A stretch of 64,000 bases of DNA. It comes from Fusobacterium varium. GTDB lineage: Bacteria; Fusobacteriota; Fusobacteriia; Fusobacteriales; Fusobacteriaceae. The translations under genes were made by a program, and so were the position numbers. Numbering within the stretch: position 1 is the first letter of the stretch; every line of letters begins with the position of its first letter. The notes beneath the pieces are model-generated. The model worked only from the letters and a program-made list of their open reading frames with translations, had not been told where the DNA came from and ran no database searches. This document shows positions 17,521-26,860 of this stretch, piece after piece. The DNA is taken from NCBI GenBank assembly GCA_002356455.1, contig AP017968.1, positions 2,418,001-2,482,000 on the forward strand. Direction: 5' to 3'.

Positions 17521-19146
17521 ATGATAGCAACTAGTAATCTTGGAATGAGATTTTCTGGAAGAAAACTATTTGAAGATGTCAATCTTAAATTTACTCCTGG
17601 AAACTGTTATGGTCTTATAGGAGCAAATGGTGCTGGAAAATCTACATTTGTTAAAATACTTTCTGGAGATCTTGATCCTACAGAAGGGGAAATAATTTTT
17701 GATAAAAAAAATAAAAGAATGGCAGTATTAAAGCAGGATCACTTTGCCCATGAAGAAGATGAAGTTCTTAATGTAGTTCTTATGGGACACAAAAAACTTT
17801 GGGATATCATTGTAGAAAAAAATGCTATATATGCAAAAAGCGAATTTACTGATGAAGATGGTTTGAGAGCTGCTGAATTAGAAGGAGAATTTGCTGAATT
17901 AAATGGTTGGGAAGCTGAAACAGAAGCTGAAACTCTTTTAATGGGATTAGGAATAGGAATTGAAGCTCATCATAAACTTATGAAAGAGCTTACTGAACCT
18001 GAAAAAGTTAAAATTCTTTTAGCACAGGCTTTATTTGGACAGCCAGATGTACTTCTTTTAGACGAACCTACCAATGGACTTGATATAAAAGCTATATCTT
18101 GGCTTGAAAACTTTCTTATGGATTTAGATAATACTACTGTTATAGTTGTATCACATGACAGGCACTTTTTAAATAAGGTGTGCACTCACATTACAGATAT
18201 AGACTATGGAAAAGTTAAAATGTACGTAGGAAACTATGATTTCTGGTATGAATCAAATGAGCTTATGGTAAAACTTCTTTCTTCTAAAAATAAAAAAATT
18301 GAACAAAAAAGACAAGAACTGCAGGAATTTATTGCCAGATTTAGTGCTAATGCCTCTAAATCTAGACAAGCTACTTCAAGAAAGAAACTTCTTGATAAAC
18401 TTCAATTAGAAGATATGCAGGTATCAAATAGAAAATATCCATTTATTGAGTTCAAGCAGGAAAGAGAAGCTGGAAACAACCTTCTTAAAGTTGAAAACCT
18501 TACTAAAACTATTGATGGAGTTAAAATACTTGACAATCTTACATTCACTATCAATACAGGAGATAAAGTTGTTTTCCTTGCTAAAAATGATATTGTTAAA
18601 ACAACACTTTTATCTATACTTGCAGGAGAGATGGAGGCTGATTCTGGTTCATATACTTGGGGGGTAACTACAACTCAAGCTTATATGCCTAAAGATAATA
18701 CTAAATTTTTTGAAAACAAAAATCTTAATCTTATAGACTGGTTAAGACCATATTCACCTGACCAGCATGATGTTTTTGTAAGAGGATTCTTAGGAAGAAT
18801 GCTTTTCACTGGTGAAGATGCAATGAAAAGTTGTACAGTTCTCTCAGGAGGAGAAAAAGTAAGATGTATGCTTTCTAGAATGATGCTTACAAATGCTAAT
18901 GTTCTTATGTTTGATAACCCTAATGACCACTTGGACCTAGAATCTATCACATCATTGAACAAAGCTCTTATCAATTTTAAAGGAACTATCCTATTTGGAG
19001 CTCATGACCATGAATTTATTCAAACAGTAGCTAATAGAATTATTGAGATAACTCCTAATGGAATCCTTGATAAAATGATGAGTTATGATGAATATCTTGA
19101 AGATGAAAATGTACAGCAAAGATTAGAAGAATTATACGCTGAATAA
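17521..19146 (+). CDS. ABC-F family ATPase, YbiT-like, with degenerate second site
   Basis: A 541-residue duplicated ATPase without membrane segments, colinear with E. coli YbiT, including the linker motif SRFSANASKSRQATSR-like at about 276-290. NBD1 has a full Walker A (GANGAGKST), Walker B (LLLDEPTNGLD) and SHDRHF, but its signature is LTEPEK. NBD2 keeps the signature LSGGEKVR, but its Walker A is AKNDIVKTT (three glycines lost), its Walker B is MFDNPNDHLD (catalytic Glu replaced by Asn) and SHD has become AHD. Because sites form between Walker A/B of one half and the signature of the other, one composite site is intact and the other lacks all key elements. It probably acts on ribosomes. 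GGAGG lies about 10 bases before the ATG. Confidence 0.9.
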   Translation: MIATSNLGMRFSGRKLFEDVNLKFTPGNCYGLIGANGAGKSTFVKILSGDLDPTEGEIIFDKKNKRMAVLKQDHFAHEEDEVLNVVLMGHKKLWDIIVEKNAIYAKSEFTDEDGLRAAELEGEFAELNGWEAETEAETLLMGLGIGIEAHHKLMKELTEPEKVKILLAQALFGQPDVLLLDEPTNGLDIKAISWLENFLMDLDNTTVIVVSHDRHFLNKVCTHITDIDYGKVKMYVGNYDFWYESNELMVKLLSSKNKKIEQKRQELQEFIARFSANASKSRQATSRKKLLDKLQLEDMQVSNRKYPFIEFKQEREAGNNLLKVENLTKTIDGVKILDNLTFTINTGDKVVFLAKNDIVKTTLLSILAGEMEADSGSYTWGVTTTQAYMPKDNTKFFENKNLNLIDWLRPYSPDQHDVFVRGFLGRMLFTGEDAMKSCTVLSGGEKVRCMLSRMMLTNANVLMFDNPNDHLDLESITSLNKALINFKGTILFGAHDHEFIQTVANRIIEITPNGILDKMMSYDEYLEDENVQQRLEELYAE

Positions 19147-19156
19147 ATTAATAACT

Positions 19157-19190
19157 ATCCTGCTTTTATAAAAATATTAGCAGGATTTTT
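19157..19190 (+). terminator. Terminator of the ABC-F gene
   Basis: A stem ATCCTGCT / AGCAGGAT (19157-19164 with 19179-19186) followed by a T run. Confidence 0.8.
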
Positions 19191-19227
19191 TATTTGTTAT
19201 AAAAGTAAAAAAGATGATTTTAAAAGA

Positions 19228-19372
19228 GACCATTGCAAATCAGTAATTTATTTTACTGATTTTGTAACCTTTTTTCTTTTGCTATAAAAAATAGAAACCA
19301 TTTTATAAATTTCTTTTAATTTTTATTTTAAAAGAAAAAGCTGACTTGAATTTTTTCATGTCAGCTTTTTTA
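19228..19372. repeat. MITE-like relic of the IS1182-type element
   Basis: This non-coding stretch matches both ends of the IS1182-type element at 46.1-47.9 kb. The left part (TTGCAAATCAGT... and TATAAAAAATAGAAA...TTTTATAAATTTCT) follows the first ~110 bases of that element. The right part (AAAAGAAAAAGCTGAC... GTCAGCTTTTTT) follows its right-end hairpin. The transposase is missing and the outermost terminal repeats have decayed. It is best read as an old internally deleted copy. Its right hairpin now ends the nucleoside kinase transcript. Confidence 0.6.
19335..19370 (-). terminator. Terminator of the nucleoside kinase gene (IS-derived)
   Basis: A perfect stem AAAAAGCTGAC / GTCAGCTTTTT. The same hairpin occurs near the right end of the IS1182-type element (47797-47834). 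Confidence 0.8.
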
Positions 19373-19405
19373 GTAATAGTAATTGAACTATTCTAACCCT
19401 TTTGA

Positions 19406-20869
19406 TTAATACTTATAAAAAATACTGTCTCCAATAAATTCTTTAAGTATTGAATCATCAGGAATATATTTTGAATCTATATCAACAAAACAATACAAGA
19501 ATTTCATAAGTCTTTTTGCTTCTTCATAATATGGACTGTCTATTTTTACTTTTATTAATTCCCTTATAGCATATCTTTTTAACACTCCTAATTCATATAC
19601 TAAATTAGAATTAAACATCACATCTGCATCTTCCTGAAATGGAAAAATATATTTTTCTTCTCCTTTTCTTACAGAATTCCACATAGCAATAGTTTCTTCT
19701 ACAAACGTATCTCTAGCCATACTATCTCTTACAAGACGTCTTATTTTTCTTACATCACTTGTTGCTATTCTGTTATGTCTGTCTATATTCAGCTGCGTTA
19801 AACAGCTTACATATATTTTAAATTTATTTTTCTTAGGTATAGATGCAGTTAATTTCTCATTAAGCCCATGTATTCCCTCTATGATTATAAGTCCGTGTTC
19901 TGGAACTTTCATCATTTTCCCTTTTTTCTCTCTCTCTCCACTTACAAAGTTATACTCTGGTATCTCCACTTCTTTCCCAGCTACAAGTTCTTTTAAGTTT
20001 TCATTCAATAATTTCAAATCAAGAGCATCAATAGTTTCATAATCCTTGTTTCCATCTTCATCAAGAGGAACATTTTTTCTTCCAATATAATAGTCGTCTA
20101 AAGATATTACTATTGGATTTATTTCATTAGCCCTTAAATGAAGGTATAATCTCTTACTGAATGTTGTTTTTCCAGAAGATGAAGGTCCTGCAATAGTTAC
20201 TAATTTTATATCTTTATTTTCTGTTATTTGATCTGCTATTTTACTAATATTCTTATGATGAAGAGCCTCATTTATTCTTATTAACTCTGGAATTTTCCCT
20301 TTTAATATTTTTTCATTTAATGTTCCAATAGTAGATACATCTAAGATACAATTCCATTGCCCTGTTTCCTGAAATACTTTTGCCATTTTAGGATTATCTA
20401 TATATGGAGGAAGTTCATCAGGAGTTTTTGTTGGATATTTTATTAAAAAACCACCATTATATAAAGAAATTTCATATAATTTTACATTTCCAGTTGAAGG
20501 ATATGGTTCCTCATAAATGAAATCAAAATATCCATCTATTTCATATTCCATCATTCCCGTCCATCCAGAATTTTCAAGTAATGTTCTTATGTCTTTTCTT
20601 AATATGCTTTTACTTTTACTTTTTAGAGTATCATTATCTTGACATATCAGTACTATTGGGTAATCGTTTTCTATAATTTCCTTCATTTTTTTATCTATTT
20701 TTTTAATACCTTCTTCAGTTATTTTTTCTCCCTTAGTTACAGTTCCATATGTTCCATTATTTAAAGAATGCTCTATTTCTACTTCAATATCTGGAAAAAT
20801 TTCATAGACTGCTTTTAGAAAAACAAGTTTTAAAGTTACTGCATACTTTCTTGGATCAAACGCTATCAT
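19406..20869 (-). CDS. Nucleoside (uridine-type) kinase with N-terminal extension
   Basis: About 487 residues. The C-terminal half is a uridine kinase/PRK-like P-loop domain: Walker A AGPSSSGKTTF (near residue 228), LDDYY (near 260), a lid region and a Walker-B-like LIIIEGIHGLN (near 331). The N-terminal ~200 residues are a separate conserved extension (typical of the 'nucleoside kinase' family of Firmicutes and fusobacteria, where it resembles a tRNA-synthetase-type accessory domain). The frame has an ATG 12 bases further upstream, but GAGGTG places the start at 20869. Phosphorylation of uridine/cytidine or a related nucleoside is expected; actual substrate uncertain. Confidence 0.85.
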   Translation of the reverse strand: MIAFDPRKYAVTLKLVFLKAVYEIFPDIEVEIEHSLNNGTYGTVTKGEKITEEGIKKIDKKMKEIIENDYPIVLICQDNDTLKSKSKSILRKDIRTLLENSGWTGMMEYEIDGYFDFIYEEPYPSTGNVKLYEISLYNGGFLIKYPTKTPDELPPYIDNPKMAKVFQETGQWNCILDVSTIGTLNEKILKGKIPELIRINEALHHKNISKIADQITENKDIKLVTIAGPSSSGKTTFSKRLYLHLRANEINPIVISLDDYYIGRKNVPLDEDGNKDYETIDALDLKLLNENLKELVAGKEVEIPEYNFVSGEREKKGKMMKVPEHGLIIIEGIHGLNEKLTASIPKKNKFKIYVSCLTQLNIDRHNRIATSDVRKIRRLVRDSMARDTFVEETIAMWNSVRKGEEKYIFPFQEDADVMFNSNLVYELGVLKRYAIRELIKVKIDSPYYEEAKRLMKFLYCFVDIDSKYIPDDSILKEFIGDSIFYKY

Positions 20870-20985
20870 AAAACACCTCATTTTTTTATATTTTAGTTTT
20901 TTAACAATTTTTCAAGAATATTATTAAATACTTGTTTATATTATAGCAGATATTTTTAAAATTTTTCTATTTTTTAGATAAAAAA

Positions 20986-21088
20986 GAGAATGATTTATAT
21001 AGAAATATAATTTTAGAACTTCTTAAATACAAATATTTACTATTTATTTTCAAGTTACTAAAATTTAATTCACTATTTAGTCATTCTC
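20986..21088 (-). terminator. 103-base imperfect palindrome after spmB
   Basis: The two arms (GAGAATGA... and ...TCATTCTC) can pair along most of their length, with an inner segment TTTTAGTAACTT / AAGTTCTAAAA and a central AAATA/TATTT palindrome. On the minus strand the structure ends in TCATTCTC plus a T run, so it can serve as the terminator of spmB. The length is far greater than needed for termination, suggesting a small mobile palindromic repeat. Confidence 0.6.
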
Positions 21089-21102
21089 AATTACTTTTTA
21101 TT

Positions 21103-21642
21103 TTATCTAAACATTAAATTACATATCCATACTGATGTCAGTAGTCCAGCCACATCTGCTAAAAGTCCTGCTGCTACTGCATGTCTTGTCTTTCTTATAC
21201 TTACTGCTCCAAAATACACTGCCAGTACATAGAATGTTGTTTCTGTTGATCCCATCATTGTTGAAGCTATTCTTCCTATTAATGAATCTGGTCCGTATGT
21301 CAGCATAAGGTCATTCATTATTCCTGTTGCTCCTCCTCCTGACAATGGTCTCATTATTGCCATTGGCAATACTTCTCCCGGCATTCCTATCATTGAAAAT
21401 ATTGGATCCAATACTTTCATCATTATATCTATACATCCTGAGCTTCTGAATATTCCTATTGCTACCAGCATTGCCACTAGAAATGGTATTATTCTTATTG
21501 CTGTTGTAAATCCTTCCTTTGCTCCCTCACAAAATACTTCATATACTCTTACCTTCTTTACAAAGAACGCATATCCTACTATTATAAATATTATCATTGG
21601 TATTGCATAAAGCGATATTTGATTCATTATCATTACAAACAT
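21103..21642 (-). CDS. spmB: Spore maturation protein B-like (nucleoside recognition domain)
   Basis: A 179-residue membrane protein with the Gate/nucleoside-recognition domain, including PFLVAMLVAIGIFRSSGCID (about 53-72), MRPLSGGGATGIM (about 97-109) and a glycine/serine-rich STMMGSTETTFYVLAVYFG segment. SpmB in Bacillus affects spore core dehydration together with SpmA. AGGGAGGA lies before the start, and spmA is 30 bases upstream. Non-sporulating bacteria also carry spmAB pairs, so a general transport or envelope role is more likely than sporulation here. Confidence 0.88.
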   Translation of the reverse strand: MFVMIMNQISLYAIPMIIFIIVGYAFFVKKVRVYEVFCEGAKEGFTTAIRIIPFLVAMLVAIGIFRSSGCIDIMMKVLDPIFSMIGMPGEVLPMAIMRPLSGGGATGIMNDLMLTYGPDSLIGRIASTMMGSTETTFYVLAVYFGAVSIRKTRHAVAAGLLADVAGLLTSVWICNLMFR

Positions 21643-21672
21643 TTTCTATTCCTCCCTCATCTGTTTTATTTC

Positions 21673-22269
21673 TTAAATTTCTTCTCTTTTAAATGATGGT
21701 AACTTTTGCAGAATTTTACAAGCTATTATTCCAACAGTTGTCGAAACTATTGTCGCAACTATTGTTGGAGCTATAACCTCTGCTGCATTTGCTGAACCTG
21801 CTGCTGTTCTGTATGCTATTACACTTGAAGATATAAGAGTTACAGATGAAGTATTTATTGCTAAAAACATTACCATTGCATTTGATGCCTCATCCTTATT
21901 TGTATTCAGTTCCTGTAATTCCTGCATGGCTTTTATTCCAAGAGGTGTCGCTGCATTTCCAAGTCCAAAAAAGTTTGCTGCCATATTGGCAACCATACTT
22001 CCCATTGCTGGATGATCTGCTGGTACTTCTGGAAATAATCTTATCATAAGAGGCTTCATTGCTTTTCCCATAGCCTTTACCAATCCTGCCTCTTCAGCTA
22101 TCTTCATAAGTCCAAGCCACAATGCCATTACCCCTACCAGTCCTATTGATATCTCCACTGCCGTTCCTGCTGAAGATATTGCTGAGTCTGTCACTGCCTG
22201 AATCTTTCCAGTAAATATAGATACTACCACTCCAATAATTATCATTCCACACCAAATTGCATTAATCAT
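21673..22269 (-). CDS. spmA: Spore maturation protein A-like (nucleoside recognition domain)
   Basis: A 198-residue membrane protein with the partner Gate domain. It opens MINAIWCGMIIIGVVVSIFTG and contains VGVMALWLGLMKIAEEAGL (about 44-62), DHPAMGSMVANMAANFFGLGNAATPLG (about 80-106, family hallmark) and a C-terminal hydrophobic pair. AGGAGG precedes the ATG. Co-transcribed with spmB. IS copy B starts 187 bases upstream of its start codon and may have separated it from its original regulatory region. Confidence 0.88.
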   Translation of the reverse strand: MINAIWCGMIIIGVVVSIFTGKIQAVTDSAISSAGTAVEISIGLVGVMALWLGLMKIAEEAGLVKAMGKAMKPLMIRLFPEVPADHPAMGSMVANMAANFFGLGNAATPLGIKAMQELQELNTNKDEASNAMVMFLAINTSSVTLISSSVIAYRTAAGSANAAEVIAPTIVATIVSTTVGIIACKILQKLPSFKREEI

Positions 22270-22455
22270 AATCTTTCCTCCTGAATGTTTTGGTTCATAT
22301 TATTTGTTCTACATTATATTTTATCAAATTTTTTAGAATTTTCTATCAAACAAAATAAATATTTATTTGTTCATATTTTTATTAAAAATACTATGAAATT
22401 AAATAATTTTCTTAAAAATATAATTCATATTTTATGTATAAAAAATAATCTGCTG

Positions 22456-23896
22456 TATAAAAAAAGCTGAGTAACATTTAAAAAAAATGTTTTACTCAGC
22501 TCTCTTTTTTGTATAATATAGTTACCACCCTAATTATACAAAGGAGACATTCATGCAAATCAAACATATTATCTCTAAAGTCAATATAACAAATCTTTTA
22601 GGTAAAATCAAGAAATATTTTAAAAATGAACATTTTGAGGATGTTAAACAGACTATTCAAAAATTCTTAGCTTGTTCTATTGATAAATCTTTTCTCTCTC
22701 TTCAATGCCCTAAGTGTCATGATGCGCATAAAATTAAAGTTACTTGTAAATCTAGATTTTGTCCTTCCTGCGGTAAACGTTATTCTGCTGTTTGAACTGA
22801 AAAAACTTCCACTTCTCTTATTGATGTTAAACATAGAAGTGTCCTTTTTACTATTCCTGAAGAACTTAGAATGTTTTTCTTCTATGATAGAGACCTTTTA
22901 ACTAAGCTTGCTTATGCTGTTAATGATATTTTTAAATATCAATTTCATAACATTAAAGCAAAAAATCAAAGAATTCATAAAATTTCAAAATATTCCTCTA
23001 AATACTTTACTAACTCAGATATCATTCATTATGGATTGATTACTGTTATTCATACCTTTGGGCGCGATCTTAAATGGAACCCTCATATTCATGCTATTGT
23101 TACTTTAGCTGGATTCAATAAAAACTTCCAATTTCTTGAAAAAAAATATTTTCATGTCAATTCCATTGCTGGACAATGGAAAAAAATGGTTATTGATATT
23201 GTTAAATCTGGAAATTATGACAAGCCTGAAATTAAAGCTAAAGCTTATGCTGCTACTAACTACCTTTATCGCAAAAATACAAGATTCTTTTTCAATGTTG
23301 CAAAAAATGATTTAAATAATAATATTTATGCAATTAAATATATTGGCAGATATCTGTCAAGAGCTCCTATCGCAGAATATAAAATTATTGATTTCTATGA
23401 TAATAAGGTTACTTTCTATTATGAAAGTCTTGCTGATGATAAACAAAGAATTGAGCTTACTTTAGATGCAGAAACATTTCTTTCTAAATTAATTATTCAC
23501 ATTCCCCCTAAACATTTCAAAATGATTAGGTGCTTTGGAATCTATTCTAGAAATATTAAATCAGAACTTAAAAATATCATGAAATTCATGAGAAAATATG
23601 TCTCTAAATATTCCAATTCTACTTTTTATCAACTTGAAATATGGAAAGCTTTTGGAGTAAATCCTTTTTATTGTTTTAAATGTAATGCCAGAATGAAAGT
23701 TAAAAAAATATCATATTTTAATATACATACAGGCTCCATTTGCTGGAAAGAATATCGCTAAACAGCTGATTAACAATCAGCTGTTTTGTGCTGTCAATTT
23801 TAATCTTATTCAATTAATATATCTAATATGAATACAAAATAATTAACATTTTTTATTTTTTCAACAAATTTATCAAATTATAATTTCCTAAGAAAT
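22456..23896 (+). mobile_element. IS91-type element, copy B (1441 bp)
   Basis: Same length and orientation as copy A, with about 15 substitutions spread over 1441 bp. It lies between the 5' side of spmA and the 3' end of the dpp operon. Its right end abuts the dppF terminator hairpin, just as copy A abuts the EcsC-like gene's terminator. No target duplication is seen. The two copies form a 10.1-kb direct repeat pair. Confidence 0.85.
22553..23761 (+). pseudogene. IS91-type Y2 transposase with in-frame TGA (copy B)
   Basis: 403 codons, with TGA at codon 81 (22793-22795), identical in position and flanking codons to copy A. Zinc-binding domain, HUH motif NPHIHA and Y-IGR-Y pair are intact. Differences from copy A include I/V, N/K, E/D, V/I, G/A, A/T, V/A and R/C changes; most of the substitutions alter amino acids, which suggests relaxed selection after copying. 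The copies therefore probably descend from an ancestor that already carried the TGA. Confidence 0.85.
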
Positions 23897-23900
23897 AAAA

Positions 23901-23929
23901 AAACCAGCTGATTTTTTATCAACTGGTTT
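23901..23929 (-). terminator. Terminator of the dpp operon
   Basis: A 12-bp stem AAACCAGCTGAT / ATCAACTGGTTT with one mismatch, just after dppF; the minus-strand T run is at the junction with IS copy B. Confidence 0.75.
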
Positions 23930-23936
23930 CTTAACT

Positions 23937-24938
23937 TTAATTTTTTTCTAATAATACTACTTTTTTATCTATAAATCCAAGTTCCTCTGCTAAGTGGCAA
24001 GCGAAGAAATGTCCTTCTCCAACTTCTTGAAGTTTTGGATCTTCTTGTCTGCATATATCTTTTGCATAGACACATCTTTTAGCAAATCTACATCCTTTAG
24101 CAGGATTAATAGGAGAAGTAATTTCTCCCTGCAATCTTATTCTTTCCATTTTTTTAGTTACACTAGCTACTGGTATAGCAGATAATAATGCTTTTGTATA
24201 TGGATGGATAGGATTTTTAAATAAATCTTTAGAAGGAGCTTTTTCAACTAATTGTCCCAAATACATAACTGCAATATCATCAGAGAAATGTTTTACTACT
24301 GATAAGTCATGTGTTATAAACATATATGTTAGTCCAAATTCCTCTTGAAGATCCTGCATTAAGTTTAATACCTGAGCTTGAATAGAAACATCAAGAGCAG
24401 ATACTGGTTCATCACAAACTATAAATTTAGGATTTAATGCAAGTGCTCTGGCAATACCTATTCTTTGTCTTCTTCCTCCATCAAGTTCATGAGGATAAGT
24501 ATTTATAAGTCTTTCACTCAACCCAACTGTTTCCATAAGCTCCATTACTTTTTTATCACGTTCTTCTCTATTCTTATAAATTCCATGGATTATAAGAGGT
24601 TCTGCAATGATTTCACTTACAGTCATTCTTGGATTTAGAGAAGCAAAAGGATCTTGGAAAATGATCTGCATTTTCTGTCTGATTTCTATCATTTGCTCTT
24701 TAGTATAATTTCTAATATTCTTTCCTTCAAATAAAATTTCTCCATCAGTAGCTTCTAAAAGTCTTAAAATAACTCTTCCAGTAGTTGATTTTCCACATCC
24801 AGATTCTCCAACCACTCCCAGTGTTTTTCCTTCACGAATTGAAAAATTTACATCATCCACTGCATGAAGCAATCCTTTTGGAGTATTAAAATATTTCTTT
24901 AGATTTTTTACTTCAAGTAAAACTTTGCTATCTTCCAT
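23937..24938 (-). CDS. dppF: Dipeptide/oligopeptide ABC transporter ATPase (DppF/OppF type)
   Basis: A 333-residue ATPase subunit. Walker A GESGCGKST (near 39-47), Q-loop, Walker B VCDEPVSALD and the C-terminal oligopeptide-transporter cysteine motif GCRFAKRCVYAKDIC. The ABC signature reads LDGGRRQR instead of LSGGQRQR; I recall this form in a subset of DppF proteins, so it need not be a defect. The start ATG overlaps the dppD stop in TAATG. It energises peptide import together with DppD and is the last gene of the operon. Confidence 0.92.
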   Translation of the reverse strand: MEDSKVLLEVKNLKKYFNTPKGLLHAVDDVNFSIREGKTLGVVGESGCGKSTTGRVILRLLEATDGEILFEGKNIRNYTKEQMIEIRQKMQIIFQDPFASLNPRMTVSEIIAEPLIIHGIYKNREERDKKVMELMETVGLSERLINTYPHELDGGRRQRIGIARALALNPKFIVCDEPVSALDVSIQAQVLNLMQDLQEEFGLTYMFITHDLSVVKHFSDDIAVMYLGQLVEKAPSKDLFKNPIHPYTKALLSAIPVASVTKKMERIRLQGEITSPINPAKGCRFAKRCVYAKDICRQEDPKLQEVGEGHFFACHLAEELGFIDKKVVLLEKN

Positions 24939-25939
24939 TATTTTTTATCCTCCTGTTCCTCTTTAAATTCTACCAACCCTTCACAAATAAGACATCTTAC
25001 TTTATGTCCTTCACTTACCTCTACAACATTTGGTTCTTTTTTAGAGCAAAGTTCTGTTGCATGAGGACATCTAGGATGGAATTTACATCCTTTTGGTAGA
25101 TCAGTAGGGTCAGGCATTAACCCTTGAATAGGTTTTAATCTAGTAGCTTCTTCATCTAAACTAGGTATAGATCCAAAAAGTCCATGTGTATAAGGATGTT
25201 TTGGATTTTCAAAAACATCCAGTAATGTTCCTGATTCTATTATTTCACCAGCATACATTATTGCTACTTTATCACATACTTGAGCAACCACTCCAAGATC
25301 ATGTGTAATAAGAATCATTGCAGTTTTAAATTTTTCTTTAAGGTCATTCATCAAGTCAAGTACTTGTGCTTGAATAGTAACATCCAACGCAGTTGTAGGC
25401 TCATCTGCTATCAGAAGCTTTGGATTACATGCAAGAGCAATGGCAATAACAACCCTTTGTTTCATTCCTCCAGAGAATTGATGTGGATAATCATTTACTC
25501 TGGCACCTGGAATTCCAACAAGTTCAAGCATATCCTTTGCTTTTTCCAAAGCTGCTGTTGGTCCTATTTGTTCATGGATATCTATAACCTCAGCTATCTG
25601 TTCTCCAACAGTCATAACTGGATTAAGAGAAGTCATAGGATCTTGGAATATCATAGATATCTGGCTTCCTCTGATTTTTCTCATTCCTTCTTCAGTTTCT
25701 TTTAAAAGATCTTTTCCAAAGAACTTGATAGATCCTCTTATCACTTTACCAGGAGGATTTGGAACCAATCCCATAATACCTAGAGCAGAAGTTGTTTTCC
25801 CAGCTCCAGTTTCTCCAACAAGACCTATAGTCTCTCCTTCATTAAGTTCTATATCAAGTCCATTAACAGCAGATACTGTTTCGCTTTCTGTAACATATTG
25901 AATAGTTAAATCTTTTATGTCCAATAATTTTTCGCTCAT
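24938..25939 (-). CDS. dppD: Dipeptide/oligopeptide ABC transporter ATPase (DppD/OppD type)
   Basis: A 333-residue ATPase with Walker [10 protein letters not shown], signature FSGGMKQR, Walker [11 protein letters not shown], His switch ITHDLG and the C-terminal [15 protein letters not shown] motif that is specific to peptide transporters of this class. It lies in the order A-B-C-D-F, 22 bases after dppC. Cytoplasmic face of the membrane. Confidence 0.93.
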   Translation of the reverse strand: MSEKLLDIKDLTIQYVTESETVSAVNGLDIELNEGETIGLVGETGAGKTTSALGIMGLVPNPPGKVIRGSIKFFGKDLLKETEEGMRKIRGSQISMIFQDPMTSLNPVMTVGEQIAEVIDIHEQIGPTAALEKAKDMLELVGIPGARVNDYPHQFSGGMKQRVVIAIALACNPKLLIADEPTTALDVTIQAQVLDLMNDLKEKFKTAMILITHDLGVVAQVCDKVAIMYAGEIIESGTLLDVFENPKHPYTHGLFGSIPSLDEEATRLKPIQGLMPDPTDLPKGCKFHPRCPHATELCSKKEPNVVEVSEGHKVRCLICEGLVEFKEEQEDKK

Positions 25940-25961
25940 TTTATAATTCCCCCTAACTCTA

Positions 25962-26846
25962 TTATTGTTTTAATCTTGGATCTAGTGCATCTCTAAGTCC
26001 ATCTCCTAAAAGGTTTAATGATAAAATAGTTATCATTATAGCCACTCCTGGGAATGTAGTTACCCACCATGCATATCTAAGGTATTGTCTACCTCCAGAC
26101 AGCATAGATCCCCATTCTGGAGCAGGAGGTTGTATTCCTAGTCCAATAAAACTCAATCCTGCTGTTGATAAGATTGCACTTGCAACTCCTAGAGTCCCTT
26201 GTACAATTACAGGAGCTAACGAGTTAGGAATTATATGTCTAAATATTATTCTTGCATTGCTTGCACCTATAGCTTTTGCTGCTTCAACAAACTCCTGATC
26301 TCTTATTGAAAGAACTGATGCCCTAACTATTCTTGCATATCTTGGTATGTTAGAAACACTGATAGCAACCATCAAGTTAACTATACTTGGTCCTAATGCA
26401 GAAACAATAGCTATAGCCAGAAGAATACTTGGTACTGCTAGAAATATATCCATTATTCTCATAATTATATTATCCAGTTTTCCACCATAATATCCTGCCA
26501 GAGCTCCCAAAGTTCCTCCACATACAATTGAAATTCCAACTGCTACAATTCCAACTTTTAAAGATACTCTTGCACCATGAATAAGTCTTGCAAATATATC
26601 TCTACCAAATTCATCTGTTCCAAGCCAGTGAGCTGCACTTGGTCCCTGTAATCTGCTTCCTAAGTTCTGTTTGATTACTACTGTATCATAATTTGCTATA
26701 ACATCAGCAAATAATGCTAATAAAACTAATATACATAAAATAACAAGTCCTAAAAGAGCCATTTTATTTTTTTTCAGCATTCTCCATACTTCTCTCCATT
26801 GGCTTCTTTTCTTATTAACTTGTTTTGCATTTTCTTTAGATGACAT
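25962..26846 (-). CDS. dppC: Dipeptide ABC transporter permease (DppC type)
   Basis: A 294-residue permease with an N-terminal cytosolic stretch, a first membrane helix near 28-48, the DppC hallmark [19 protein letters not shown] (about 75-93), five further helices and the EAA loop [21 protein letters not shown] that docks on the ATPases. Ends [18 protein letters not shown], the usual end of this subunit. 14 bases separate it from dppB. Confidence 0.94.
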   Translation of the reverse strand: MSSKENAKQVNKKRSQWREVWRMLKKNKMALLGLVILCILVLLALFADVIANYDTVVIKQNLGSRLQGPSAAHWLGTDEFGRDIFARLIHGARVSLKVGIVAVGISIVCGGTLGALAGYYGGKLDNIIMRIMDIFLAVPSILLAIAIVSALGPSIVNLMVAISVSNIPRYARIVRASVLSIRDQEFVEAAKAIGASNARIIFRHIIPNSLAPVIVQGTLGVASAILSTAGLSFIGLGIQPPAPEWGSMLSGGRQYLRYAWWVTTFPGVAIMITILSLNLLGDGLRDALDPRLKQ

Positions 26847-26860
26847 CTTAATCCCCCTTA

